From: Rhodoluna sp.
GTDB lineage: Bacteria; Actinomycetota; Actinomycetes; Actinomycetales; Microbacteriaceae
Direction: 5' to 3'
Assembly: GCF_024639375.1 (NCBI RefSeq)
Contig: NZ_JAHEIM010000002.1
Location: 62,001 to 126,000, forward strand
Length of the DNA: 64,000 bases
Each line of letters opens with the position of its first letter. Position 1 is the stretch's first letter. Below, in pieces: positions 32,248 to 41,095 of the stretch. The position numbers were made by a program, and so were the translations under genes. The notes under the pieces are model-generated. The model did not search any database. It saw only the letters and a list, made by a program, of their open reading frames with translations, and had not been told where the DNA came from.

Positions 32248-33009
32248 TTAGATGAATTGCTTGCCGCCGTCGACCACCAGGGTTTGACCCGTGATGAAAT
32301 CGGCTTTGGTTGAAGCTAAAAAGATTGCTGCGCCAACGATGTCTTCTGGTTGACTTGCTCGTTTAAGTGCACCACGGTCTACTCCGTAATTCTCGGCATT
32401 CTCAATGAGTGAGAGACTGGCATCGGTCAAAGTGAACCCCGGGGCAATTGCGTTCACGGTCACACCGCTTGCGCCAACTTCTTTGGCCATCACGCGGGTC
32501 AAACCAATCACCGCGGATTTCGACGCAACGTAGTGCATCCAAAGAGGTGAACCACTGAACACAGTGGCCGAAGCGATGTTCACAATGCGTCCACCCGGTT
32601 GAGTCATCTTTGGGTAGACCGAAGCAGAACATAGCCAAGCACCCTTGACGTTCACGGCCATCACGCGATCCCAGTCGTCTGGGTCGATGTCGGTGAATTT
32701 CTCTCGCTTGATGGTTGCGTAGATTGCTGCGTTGTTCACCAGCACATCGATGCGACCAAAAGCTTTGATTGCCTCTTCGGCAAGGTTGTCGGTTGACTGC
32801 TTCTTAGTGACATCAACCTGAATAGCTTTAGCCTGACCACCTGCAGCTTCAACCAACTTAACGGTTTCTGCTAGGCCAGCCTCTTGCAGGTCAGCCGCAA
32901 TTATCTTGGCGCCCTCGGCCGCAAAGCCCAGGGCAAATTCGCGACCCAAGCCACCGGCCGCGCCGGTGATGATGACTACTTTGTCGTTCAGTTCGAATCC
33001 GACTGCCAT
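32248..33009 (-). CDS. creG: SDR-family oxidoreductase, CreG-like (predicted 4-hydroxybenzyl alcohol dehydrogenase)
   Basis: VVIITGAAGGLGREFALGFA, NNAAIYA, YVASKSAVIGLTRVMAKEV. Confidence 0.82.
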   Translation of the reverse strand: MAVGFELNDKVVIITGAAGGLGREFALGFAAEGAKIIAADLQEAGLAETVKLVEAAGGQAKAIQVDVTKKQSTDNLAEEAIKAFGRIDVLVNNAAIYATIKREKFTDIDPDDWDRVMAVNVKGAWLCSASVYPKMTQPGGRIVNIASATVFSGSPLWMHYVASKSAVIGLTRVMAKEVGASGVTVNAIAPGFTLTDASLSLIENAENYGVDRGALKRASQPEDIVGAAIFLASTKADFITGQTLVVDGGKQFI

Positions 33010-33011
33010 CT

Positions 33012-33713
33012 CTATTCCTTTGGTCGATACGTTTTAGAAAGCTGCGGGGTCTGATCAATGCAAGCCAGGCTCACGAGCACTCGGCTCATGGCGCGACCAG
33101 CATCGGTAAAAAGCTCGTTGTAAGCGCGAAAAGCGCAGAGTCGTAATGACTGCTCATCGTTGAGGCCGAACCAGTCGTTTACAACGCGACGGCCGTGCGG
33201 GGTGACTCGCCAAATTTTGTCGGCGTCTTTCACTAGCGAGTCATTCAAGCTGATCGGTTGCAAGCGCGAATCGTGACCGTCGATGATGTCACAAATCTCA
33301 TCAATGTCTGAGGCAGGCAAACCAACCTCGGTAAGAATGCGTCGAGCAATCTTGGCGCCTTCTTTTTCGTGCTGAATGATCAGGTGAGCTCGTGAGCCGT
33401 CTTTGTCTGGCGCGATGGCCTCAAGGTTTTCGCGCTCGTCAACGGTTGACCAACCGATGTCGTGAATCAGAATTGCTGGCAACACAATGTTTTCTTGTGC
33501 TTCTGGAATCTGCGACAGCAAAGCATTTGCAATGCCATAGGCATACAGGCAGTGTGCGTCATTATCGCGAGTCTTTAGGTAATCCTTGGCAAGCTGCCAA
33601 ATGGCAGCATCACGATCGGTGAGTTGAATTAGCCCAGGCACCATTTCTGGTGCTGGCAATTTAGCCGTGACTTCACGACCTAAGTAATTAACTACTTCGC
33701 GAGATGCTGCCAT
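33012..33713 (-). CDS. Second HD-domain phosphohydrolase of the Cre-like operon
   Basis: AILIHDIGWSTVDE, DIIDGHDSR, DSLVKDADKIWRVTP, paralogous to 29995..30639. Confidence 0.8.
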   Translation of the reverse strand: MAASREVVNYLGREVTAKLPAPEMVPGLIQLTDRDAAIWQLAKDYLKTRDNDAHCLYAYGIANALLSQIPEAQENIVLPAILIHDIGWSTVDERENLEAIAPDKDGSRAHLIIQHEKEGAKIARRILTEVGLPASDIDEICDIIDGHDSRLQPISLNDSLVKDADKIWRVTPHGRRVVNDWFGLNDEQSLRLCAFRAYNELFTDAGRAMSRVLVSLACIDQTPQLSKTYRPKE

Positions 33714-33734
33714 TTGTCTGCTGCTTTCTAGAAA

Positions 33735-35552
33735 TTAACCAATGATTTCGACTGTGCCTGATGATCCGTCAACGCGAAGCATCATGCCTGTCTTAATCTT
33801 TGTTGACGCAGAACCGGTTCCGGTCACGGCTGGCAGGCCGTATTCGCGACAAACGATGGCTGCGTGGCTCATCATGCCGCCGATGTCGGTAACAGTTGCC
33901 TTGATCTTGCCGAATACCGGACCCCATGACGGTGCAGTAACTGGCGCAACGAGGATTTCGCCCTGCTGCAACTGGTCTAACTGTTCTGGGCCGGTGATAA
34001 TGCGGGCGATGCCCTCGACAACACCTGGTGATGCGGCCATGCCCTTCAATTGGTTCGGGTCATCGTCGTCGCTGCCCAACCACTGCGCCACCTGCTCGGT
34101 GGTGATACCCCAAAGCATGATGGTGAATGGCTCGTTGATTTCTGCAGGTGGCTCGTTGAATGCCGGAACCGGACGAGCGGTTGCCAAAGCATCAACGATC
34201 TTGCGGCGGCGTTCGATCTCTTCTGGCCAGTAGCTTGGCGCGATGCAGTCTGCGCCCACTCCCCAACCGGTGGCAAGGTCGAACAACACTGGTCGAACTT
34301 CATCGCGGGTTAGGTACAACATGTCATCTGGGTTGTTCCAGAATCCGTAGCCATGAAGCACTCGGGATAGTTGGCGAACCTTGCGCCAGAACACACCCAT
34401 TGTCCAGTGCTCGATGTAGAAGTTGTGGTCTTCAACGTATGGATAAACAATGCGAGCAAGACCAAGCTTGCCTTCGAATGTTGCCAAAGCCTCTGGGCTC
34501 AACAGTTCGCCGTATTCAGAGACGATTCGGTCACGCTCAACGATTAGGGCATCCTTAGGGCGGTGTAGCTGCTCACCCTTAACCGCACGCGCTACGTAGT
34601 CCTGGATGTATCCCATAGGCAGGTCTAGGTGATCGCGCCAGTAGACGTCTGAACCGTAGAAACCATTGCCCGAGGTGTAGTTGAACCAAGGGTCCTGTGC
34701 GTTGTTCCAAGCGGTAACCCACTCGCGACCCTTTTCGGTCTTAGCAAGCTCAGCAAGAATGTCATCCGCGCCGTTCTTGGTAGCAAATACATCGCCAAGA
34801 CCAAGGTTGCTCGCCAACATTGCCAAGCTCTTGAGTTCATCGTCTGGACGGAATAGAACAGAGTCCACACCCATAACCATCTTGGCAACTGCCAAGTCAG
34901 GAATGTTTGGGAACGATTCTTTACAGAAGCTAAAGAAGTCAAGGTAAGCAACGTAGCCGAGGTTTAGGAACTCGAAGTGGTATTCCCAGTTGCGGTAACA
35001 AAGCTGAATTAGGCGATCGTAGTCAGCCATCATCTTTGCAGTTGGGTCAATGCCCGCACCTGACTCGATGTCGGCCCAATCCACCATCTCTGGCAGTGCC
35101 TTGAATTCGATGGCGTCCATCTCTTCGATGGTTGCGTGAACCTTCTTCTTCCAGTTCTCAAGCAAGCTCTCCCAGTTTTGGAAGTAGTGACCGGCGCGCT
35201 GCAAGAAGTGAGGCACGCGATCTGCAATAAGTTCTGGCGCAACACCAACCGGGCTCATGTAGCAGAAGCCGTTGTGAATGCGGAACTCAATTCCGTTGGC
35301 TGGCGGGATGATGTAGTGACGGGTGTTGTAGGCACCTAGACAGCGAACTGCGTATTCAACACCAATGGTTTCGAATGGCTTGAATACGTTAGGCCAGTGC
35401 TGGCTGTCACAGAACCAAAATTTCTGGTCTTCTTTTTCGCGCAGGTTGTCGCGAAAGACCATGTTGTAGGGGTAAAGCTCTTGCCAACCCTCAGCGCCAG
35501 CCGGTGCAGCTAGATCATATGGGGAGTCAAAACTTTTGCGCTTTTGAGACAT
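33735..35552 (-). CDS. creH: PEP-utilizing-enzyme subunit, CreH-like (alkylphenol phosphorylation)
   Basis: 605 aa; C-terminal swivelling-His domain KATVTDIGGMMSHAAIVCREYGLPAVTGTGSAS; no N-terminal ATP-grasp; adjacent to separate ATP-binding subunit. Confidence 0.85.
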   Translation of the reverse strand: MSQKRKSFDSPYDLAAPAGAEGWQELYPYNMVFRDNLREKEDQKFWFCDSQHWPNVFKPFETIGVEYAVRCLGAYNTRHYIIPPANGIEFRIHNGFCYMSPVGVAPELIADRVPHFLQRAGHYFQNWESLLENWKKKVHATIEEMDAIEFKALPEMVDWADIESGAGIDPTAKMMADYDRLIQLCYRNWEYHFEFLNLGYVAYLDFFSFCKESFPNIPDLAVAKMVMGVDSVLFRPDDELKSLAMLASNLGLGDVFATKNGADDILAELAKTEKGREWVTAWNNAQDPWFNYTSGNGFYGSDVYWRDHLDLPMGYIQDYVARAVKGEQLHRPKDALIVERDRIVSEYGELLSPEALATFEGKLGLARIVYPYVEDHNFYIEHWTMGVFWRKVRQLSRVLHGYGFWNNPDDMLYLTRDEVRPVLFDLATGWGVGADCIAPSYWPEEIERRRKIVDALATARPVPAFNEPPAEINEPFTIMLWGITTEQVAQWLGSDDDDPNQLKGMAASPGVVEGIARIITGPEQLDQLQQGEILVAPVTAPSWGPVFGKIKATVTDIGGMMSHAAIVCREYGLPAVTGTGSASTKIKTGMMLRVDGSSGTVEIIG

Positions 35553-35614
35553 GTCTAATCACTTTCTTAGTTCTCTTCGTTGAGGAGTTGCAGAGTGTTG
35601 TGACGCGATAAGTG

Positions 35615-36697
35615 CTAGCTACCGGTTTTGCCGGCGCGGTCGGTGGATATCTGAGCCATGAGCGAAGTTGTGATCGCTTCAATTCCCGACCCCATTGAGG
35701 TGTACTTCACCTCTGCTGGTTTTTGCGACCAAACGGTTTCAGGGCGTGATTGCAGTAGCAACACGTTTTGACCGTCTGGAAGATCTGCATCGATTGCCCA
35801 TTCGATGTCTTGCACACATCCGTAGTGCTTTTCGGCACTCTTGGCTAGGCGGGCTACAGCAATGATTTCTTCGCTGCTAAGTGATGGCTTGTTTCGGCGA
35901 GCTTCATCAACTTCTTGCTTGATGATGCCGCCCTTGCCATCTGGGATAAGTTCTTCGTGCTTGTCGCTAATGATGGTCTTTACCGGGTGCAACATGATCT
36001 TGTCGATAACGAAGTTGTCTGGAGTGACTTCACCAGAAACCACCATTTCGCCTAGGCCCCAGCTTGAGTCGATAACAATCTTTGAGCGGTCACCGTTGCT
36101 TGGGTCGATGGTCATGGCAACACCAGAGGTGCGTGAGTTCACCATTTTTTGAACGGCAACAGCCATGGACAAACCTTCATCGGCAATGTTGTTTGCCTTG
36201 CGGTAGGTGATTGCACGAGATGTGTAAAGGCTGGCCCAGCACTCGCGAATCTTTTGCATCACATTGTCGCGACCGATAATCCATAGGTAAGTGTCTTGCT
36301 GACCGGCAAATGATGCATCTGGAAGGTCTTCGGCGGTAGCGCTTGAACGAACCGCTACAGGTACCTCGCCACCACACAACTGCATGAGTTCGTCGTAGGC
36401 CTTGTGTGTTTCCTCGTGCACATCTGAAGGAACAGGCTGCTGCATGATCATGTCGCGAATTTTGGCCGATGCCTGGTCTACTGCCGCAACATCATTGATG
36501 TCAATGTTGGCCAGAAGAGCCTCAATGTTTTCGAACAAATCGGTTCCGCGCATCACCTCGTCGTAGGCATCCGTGGTGACTGCAAAACCAGGAGGAACAG
36601 GCGCGCCTGCTTTGGTCATGATGGCGAGGCTGGTGCACTTGCCGCCTAGACGCTCGTGCTGAGGTGTCTCTGCACTGTCGAAAGGGAATGTATACAT
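35615..36697 (-). CDS. creI: PEP-synthase/PPDK N-terminal ATP-binding subunit, CreI-like
   Basis: LGGKCTSLAIMTKAGAPVPPGFAVTTDAY, VAVRSSATAEDLPDASFAGQQDTYL, VQDIEWAIDADLPDGQNVLLLQSRPETVW. Start moved to MYTFPFDS. Confidence 0.87.
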   Translation of the reverse strand: MYTFPFDSAETPQHERLGGKCTSLAIMTKAGAPVPPGFAVTTDAYDEVMRGTDLFENIEALLANIDINDVAAVDQASAKIRDMIMQQPVPSDVHEETHKAYDELMQLCGGEVPVAVRSSATAEDLPDASFAGQQDTYLWIIGRDNVMQKIRECWASLYTSRAITYRKANNIADEGLSMAVAVQKMVNSRTSGVAMTIDPSNGDRSKIVIDSSWGLGEMVVSGEVTPDNFVIDKIMLHPVKTIISDKHEELIPDGKGGIIKQEVDEARRNKPSLSSEEIIAVARLAKSAEKHYGCVQDIEWAIDADLPDGQNVLLLQSRPETVWSQKPAEVKYTSMGSGIEAITTSLMAQISTDRAGKTGS

Positions 36698-36749
36698 CGT
36701 TGTAGGTTTCCTTTTGGTTGAGCTGATTGTGTTGACTAACCCCGAAGGA

Positions 36750-37985
36750 TTAGTTCCATTCCACTGGTACTGCTGTTGGTACTCGGAAGGAGAGATTTTC
36801 TCCAAACTTGATTTCAGTTTCTGGTTTGAGGCGCAGTGAAGGCACATTCTTGGTGATCTCCTCAAGTGCTACTTTTGCCTGCAACTTGGCCAACATGTTG
36901 CCAAGGCAGTAGTGAATGCCATAGCCAAAGGCCAGGTGGTTGCGTGAGTTCTCGCGGTCGATGTTAAAAGCATCTGGTTGATCAAACACGTTCTCGTCGC
37001 GGTTTGCAGAGCCCATGACTAGCAAAATCTCAGATCCCTTTGGAATCTTCACGCCACCGATTTCGCCGTCTTGAACTGCCTTGCGGCGCCAAGCCACGAT
37101 GCTTGGTGAGTAGCGCAAAACTTCATCGATTGCACCAGGGATCTTTTCTGGGTCGGCAACCAACGCTTCGTATGCCACGCGGTGCTGAAGCAAAACACGA
37201 ACGGCGTTTGAGATCAAAGTTGTGGTGGTTTCGTGACCTGCAAAAAGCATGCTGTAAAGCACAGATGCAATTTCGTGGTCGCTGATTTCATCGCCGGCCT
37301 GCTGCAAAGCAACCATGTCTGAAACCAAGTTGTCACCTGGGTTGGCATGAGCATTCGCTACAAGCTCCTGACAGAATGACCAATACTTAACCAAGTTGTG
37401 AGCGTGAGGAATCTGCTCTTCGTCAGTTAGCTCACCCCAGGTGATAACCGCACGGCTAGTAGCCCACGCCTTAACCTCTGGAATCTTTTCAACTGGCACA
37501 CCAAGCAAGGTAAGAATTGTGATTGCCGGAAGTTCGTAAGCGATGTCTGCAAGGATGTCGCCACCGGCATCTCCCTTGGCCAACATTTCGCCAATCATGA
37601 TGTTTGTGTTGTCGCGAATGAAAGGCTCAAGCACTTTGTAGCGGCGAGGAGTAAAAGCCTTTGAAGCAACTGCGCGAATGCGAGTGTGCTCTGGCGGAAT
37701 GCGCGCTGAAAGACCTGAGTAGGCAGTAAAGCCACCGTCATCCATCACCTTCTTGGCTGCCGCACTAATTGGGCGCACCGGAGCCTGGGCATTTTCAGAT
37801 GAGAAGGTTTGCCAGTTTTCAAAAACCGACTTCACGTCGTCATAGCGAGTGACTACGTAGTAGCCAACACGGTCATCAAACATAACCGGCTGCTCTTTGC
37901 GCAACTCTTCGTATGAAGGAAAAGGGTTGTTCATATCGAACGGTTCGAACCCGTGGTATCCAGCTGGGCAAACTGCGTCTGACAT
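36750..37985 (-). CDS. creJ: Cytochrome P450, CreJ-like
   Basis: I-helix LFAGHETTTTLISNAV, ExxR EALVADPEKIPGAIDEVLRYSP, heme loop HLAFGYGIHYCLGNMLAKLQ. Confidence 0.9.
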   Translation of the reverse strand: MSDAVCPAGYHGFEPFDMNNPFPSYEELRKEQPVMFDDRVGYYVVTRYDDVKSVFENWQTFSSENAQAPVRPISAAAKKVMDDGGFTAYSGLSARIPPEHTRIRAVASKAFTPRRYKVLEPFIRDNTNIMIGEMLAKGDAGGDILADIAYELPAITILTLLGVPVEKIPEVKAWATSRAVITWGELTDEEQIPHAHNLVKYWSFCQELVANAHANPGDNLVSDMVALQQAGDEISDHEIASVLYSMLFAGHETTTTLISNAVRVLLQHRVAYEALVADPEKIPGAIDEVLRYSPSIVAWRRKAVQDGEIGGVKIPKGSEILLVMGSANRDENVFDQPDAFNIDRENSRNHLAFGYGIHYCLGNMLAKLQAKVALEEITKNVPSLRLKPETEIKFGENLSFRVPTAVPVEWN

Positions 37986-38026
37986 CTATGTCTCCTCAAA
38001 AGTATTTCGCTTATTGGAATACTTTC

Positions 38027-38040
38027 TCACCGCGAGGTGA
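38027..38040. promoter_or_regulatory. Palindrome upstream of P450 gene, candidate IclR operator (weaker half)
   Basis: TCACC-GCGA-GGTGA within TTCTCACCGCGAGGTGAA. Confidence 0.5.
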
Positions 38041-38052
38041 ACCGGAAACGTA

Positions 38053-38069
38053 TTCTCACTGAGTGAGAT
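38053..38069. promoter_or_regulatory. Palindrome upstream of P450 gene, candidate IclR operator
   Basis: TTCTCACTGAGTGAGAT; TCTCACT-G-AGTGAGA is a perfect inverted repeat. Confidence 0.65.
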
Positions 38070-38094
38070 GAAGTTGCCAATGCGTTATAAACGC

Positions 38095-38877
38095 CTAGCG
38101 AAGGTTAACCCTGGAAAACCGCTTGTGCTGGGGCTTTAAGGCGTTTTGAATGCGCTCGGCGGTGCCTTTCAAATAAGGCAGCAAAGACTGAAGTTCAGCC
38201 GCTCTGGATGACTCCACAACGATTCCAACAGAGGCAATCGTCTCGCCGCCAATCACAATGGGCACAGCGATTGAAGAGGCACCCAGGCGCAGCTGCTCAA
38301 CCGTAATCGAGAAGCCCTGGCGCGCGACCATCCGCAGTTCAACCACCAAACTCTCACGGTTTAGCGTGGTCTTTTGGGTTGGAGCCGCCAGCTTTTTATC
38401 AAGGTAGGCGCCGACAAACCATTCAGGCTCGGCAGCCAATAAAACACGACCAACCGCGGTTGCGTGCAACGGAATCTTGGAGCCAACCCTGGTTGCTGTT
38501 GGCATCTTCTTTGAACCATAGATCTTGTCGACATAGAGCGCGGTTGCTCCTTGGCGAATGGCGAGGTGAACGTTTTCGTGAACCAACTCAAATAGATCCT
38601 GCAAAAAAGGGCGAACCACATGCTCGCGCTGGCTGATGCCGGCCAACTGCCCCAGCTCCCAAATTCGCACACCCACTTGGTAAGTGCCGTCTTGGTTTTT
38701 AGACAACGCACCCCAAAGCTCAAGGTCACCAACTATGCGGTATGTGGTCGACAACGGAATCATTGTCTTTTTCGAAATCTCAGAAATTGTGAGCGGAAAC
38801 GATGTGCCCTCAAAGGCAGCCAGAACACTTAGCAATCGATCGGTGACCGCAACCGCACCTTGCTTGGGCTGTTTCAT
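38095..38877 (-). CDS. IclR family transcriptional regulator (candidate CreR)
   Basis: N-terminal wHTH (SVLAAFEGTSFPLTISEISKKTMIPLSTTYRIVGDLELWGAL) and IclR effector domain (LHATAVGRVLLAAEPEW). Confidence 0.93.
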   Translation of the reverse strand: MKQPKQGAVAVTDRLLSVLAAFEGTSFPLTISEISKKTMIPLSTTYRIVGDLELWGALSKNQDGTYQVGVRIWELGQLAGISQREHVVRPFLQDLFELVHENVHLAIRQGATALYVDKIYGSKKMPTATRVGSKIPLHATAVGRVLLAAEPEWFVGAYLDKKLAAPTQKTTLNRESLVVELRMVARQGFSITVEQLRLGASSIAVPIVIGGETIASVGIVVESSRAAELQSLLPYLKGTAERIQNALKPQHKRFSRVNLR

Positions 38878-38895
38878 GCCGAAAGAGTATCAGCA

Positions 38896-38912
38896 TTCCC
38901 ATTCAATGGGAA
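38896..38912. promoter_or_regulatory. Palindrome in divergent iclR/DUF1932 promoter region
   Basis: TTCCCAT-TCA-ATGGGAA perfect inverted repeat. Confidence 0.65.
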
Positions 38913-38947
38913 AGGGCATCCGAGCGCATGGCACCTAAACTTTAGCC

Positions 38948-39730
38948 ATGAAGGTTACGGTGCTAGGGCTCGGCGAGGCCAGTTCGCTAATTGCAAAAGG
39001 TTTAGCCGAACAGGGCGTTGAAGTCGTGGCCTTTGACTTTGCCCAAAAAGACAACCCAGTGGTGCCTCAAATTGACGACGCTGCGGATGCCGTTTCCGAT
39101 GCCGACGTCGTGCTTTCACTCAACTCGTCCACCTTGGCAACCAAGTATGCCGAGCAGGTTGCGAGCCACCTAATGGCAGGTGCTTTGTATTGCGACCTGA
39201 ACGTCAGCACTCCCGCGCTAAAGCGCAAACTTAGCGAGATGTTTCCTGAAGGCTCATTCGTCGATGTGGCCGTGATGAAGCCAGTTGCTGGGCTAGCCGA
39301 AAAGGTGCCTCTTTCGTTTGCAGGCTCAGGCGCAGAAAAGTTCATGGCACTTTTCAAAAGCCTAGATATGAATCTCACGTATGTTTCGGATGTGCCCGGC
39401 GAAGCCGCCGCTCGCAATTTGTTGAGCAACATGCTGGCGAAAAATATTGCCGGTGCCGTTATTGATTACATGTGGGCGGCAGAACAACTGGGCTTGCAGG
39501 ATTGGGCATTCGAAGAACTTCAACAAGAGTTTGACTCAATGACTGCAGCAACCGCCAAGGGTCACCTTGTTGACACAGTGAAACATGCCAAGCGCCGCGA
39601 AATCGAAATGATGGATGTGGTTGAAATGCTTGAAGGCGTGAATTACCAAAGTCTTTTTGCAGCACCGAATCAACTGATTTACAACAAGATCTACCACCTA
39701 AAAAAGGTGCCGTTCAGCGATCAAGAATAA
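38948..39730 (+). CDS. NAD(P)-binding 6PGDH-like / DUF1932 oxidoreductase
   Basis: VTVLGLGEASSLIAKGLAEQGVEVVAFDF Rossmann; C-terminal DUF1932-like AARNLLSNMLAKNIAGAVIDYMWAAEQLG. Confidence 0.85.
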   Translation: MKVTVLGLGEASSLIAKGLAEQGVEVVAFDFAQKDNPVVPQIDDAADAVSDADVVLSLNSSTLATKYAEQVASHLMAGALYCDLNVSTPALKRKLSEMFPEGSFVDVAVMKPVAGLAEKVPLSFAGSGAEKFMALFKSLDMNLTYVSDVPGEAAARNLLSNMLAKNIAGAVIDYMWAAEQLGLQDWAFEELQQEFDSMTAATAKGHLVDTVKHAKRREIEMMDVVEMLEGVNYQSLFAAPNQLIYNKIYHLKKVPFSDQE

Positions 39731-39734
39731 GTAG

Positions 39735-41081
39735 TTACCAAATGTAGGTCGGGCCCTCGGCAATTGGGCCAAGCGCAGGCACCATGCCGTTATCCTTCAA
39801 CATGAGCGGCCTGTTTAGAACTCGAATGAACACTTCTTGAAGGGCACCAACGCGAGCAGCGCGAGCCCCGAATGCAGCCGGGCGAAACACCGAGCGGCCG
39901 TCTTGTTCAACATAGCCTTCAACGGTTTGAAAGAAATTTGGGCGACGGGTTAGGTCTTCAGAGTTGAGCTCGAGAATCTCGAAGATCTCTGCCCAATAGC
40001 CTCCGAGAACAATGAAGTCTGGATCATAAAGAAGAGCCAAAGTCTCGGCAAATTTGTTGAGTTGCTTTCGTATTTTGCGACTGGCTTCAACAGCGGCTTC
40101 ATCGCCATTTTTGAGATTGTCCACAAATACCTGCAACGCACCTTGCAATCCGCTCTCGGTGATTTGGCTGCCGAGGCCAGCAAGTTCAAGCACCTTCCTT
40201 GGCCCAACCTGCGCCACCAAACAGCCCCTGCGACCACAGTCACAAATTTCACCATTTGAATCAACTTCAATGTGAGCCAAGATTGGGCTCATGCCCTGAG
40301 CGCCAACCAGCAAATTGCCGTCAAGAATAATTGCCGAGCTGATGCCGGTGTCGGGCTTCAGATAAACCACAGACTTCGGATAACCAAGGCGCAAACGCTT
40401 GAGCGCTTCAAACTCGGCTTTTGCAGCAACGTTGACGCCAGAGACCAAAGAAATGGAATCGCGCATTTGTGGAATGCGAGCCTCCATGAGACCAACTAGG
40501 TCAACTGGTCCGTTCCAACCCAATTCTTTAGACTGCAAAACAATTGGCTTCTCGCCTCGAACCGCAGCGCCCACAACTAGCACCATGTGAATTGGCCGGC
40601 TGCCGTTATTGGCAATGCTTTCGCGGTGTTGCTGAATGGTGTTTGCCATCACCTTTACAACGGTTTCGACATCGCCAAGTTTGGCCTTGTGCGGTTCGCG
40701 ATCAACACGCAAGATTCGACCGGTTAGATCAAGGCTTTCTGTGATGATTTCTGTTTCGCTAACCTCGCAAATTACAACCGCTAATTGTTTGCCGTCGAAG
40801 GTGAGCAACTTGCTAGGCCGACCAGCGGCAGGCTTTGAAGTTGAAGCCTCAACCGCTAACCCCAGAGCCTCAAGCTCTGGAATCAAGCCGGTCAAACTTG
40901 CTTTGGCTAGGCCGGTGCGGTCAGCGATTTCGGAGCGCGAAGTTGGCTGCGCAAACAGCAAGTCATGCAAAACCACCGCAAGGTTGCGCTCACGAAGATC
41001 AGCGCCGTCGACTCTTGCTGGAGAGCGAAACTGATTATCCTGAGAACCCATTGAGAAAGCATCCCACATTAGGTTCGTCAC
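39735..41081 (-). CDS. ROK family transcriptional regulator
   Basis: N-terminal wHTH (SEIADRTGLAKASLTGLIPELEALGLAV) and ROK domain with CDCGRRGCLVAQVG. Confidence 0.9.
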   Translation of the reverse strand: MTNLMWDAFSMGSQDNQFRSPARVDGADLRERNLAVVLHDLLFAQPTSRSEIADRTGLAKASLTGLIPELEALGLAVEASTSKPAAGRPSKLLTFDGKQLAVVICEVSETEIITESLDLTGRILRVDREPHKAKLGDVETVVKVMANTIQQHRESIANNGSRPIHMVLVVGAAVRGEKPIVLQSKELGWNGPVDLVGLMEARIPQMRDSISLVSGVNVAAKAEFEALKRLRLGYPKSVVYLKPDTGISSAIILDGNLLVGAQGMSPILAHIEVDSNGEICDCGRRGCLVAQVGPRKVLELAGLGSQITESGLQGALQVFVDNLKNGDEAAVEASRKIRKQLNKFAETLALLYDPDFIVLGGYWAEIFEILELNSEDLTRRPNFFQTVEGYVEQDGRSVFRPAAFGARAARVGALQEVFIRVLNRPLMLKDNGMVPALGPIAEGPTYIW

Positions 41082-41095
41082 TTGAAAATCCTCAA

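Noticed and set aside
33742-34233. 163-aa plus-strand ORF opposite creH
   Set aside because: Antisense shadow ORF; no domain signature.
33735-36697. PEP synthase / pyruvate phosphate dikinase of central metabolism
   Set aside because: The protein is split in two, embedded in an aromatic operon, and best fits CreHI/phenylphosphate-synthase organisation.
28532-37985. Anaerobic phenol carboxylation (phenylphosphate carboxylase) pathway
   Set aside because: No UbiD-like or carboxylase genes seen; the neighbours are oxygen-dependent (P450, PobA, LigAB).
28532-37985. Secondary-metabolite (P450-containing) biosynthetic cluster
   Set aside because: No PKS, NRPS, terpene or RiPP genes; all neighbours fit catabolism.
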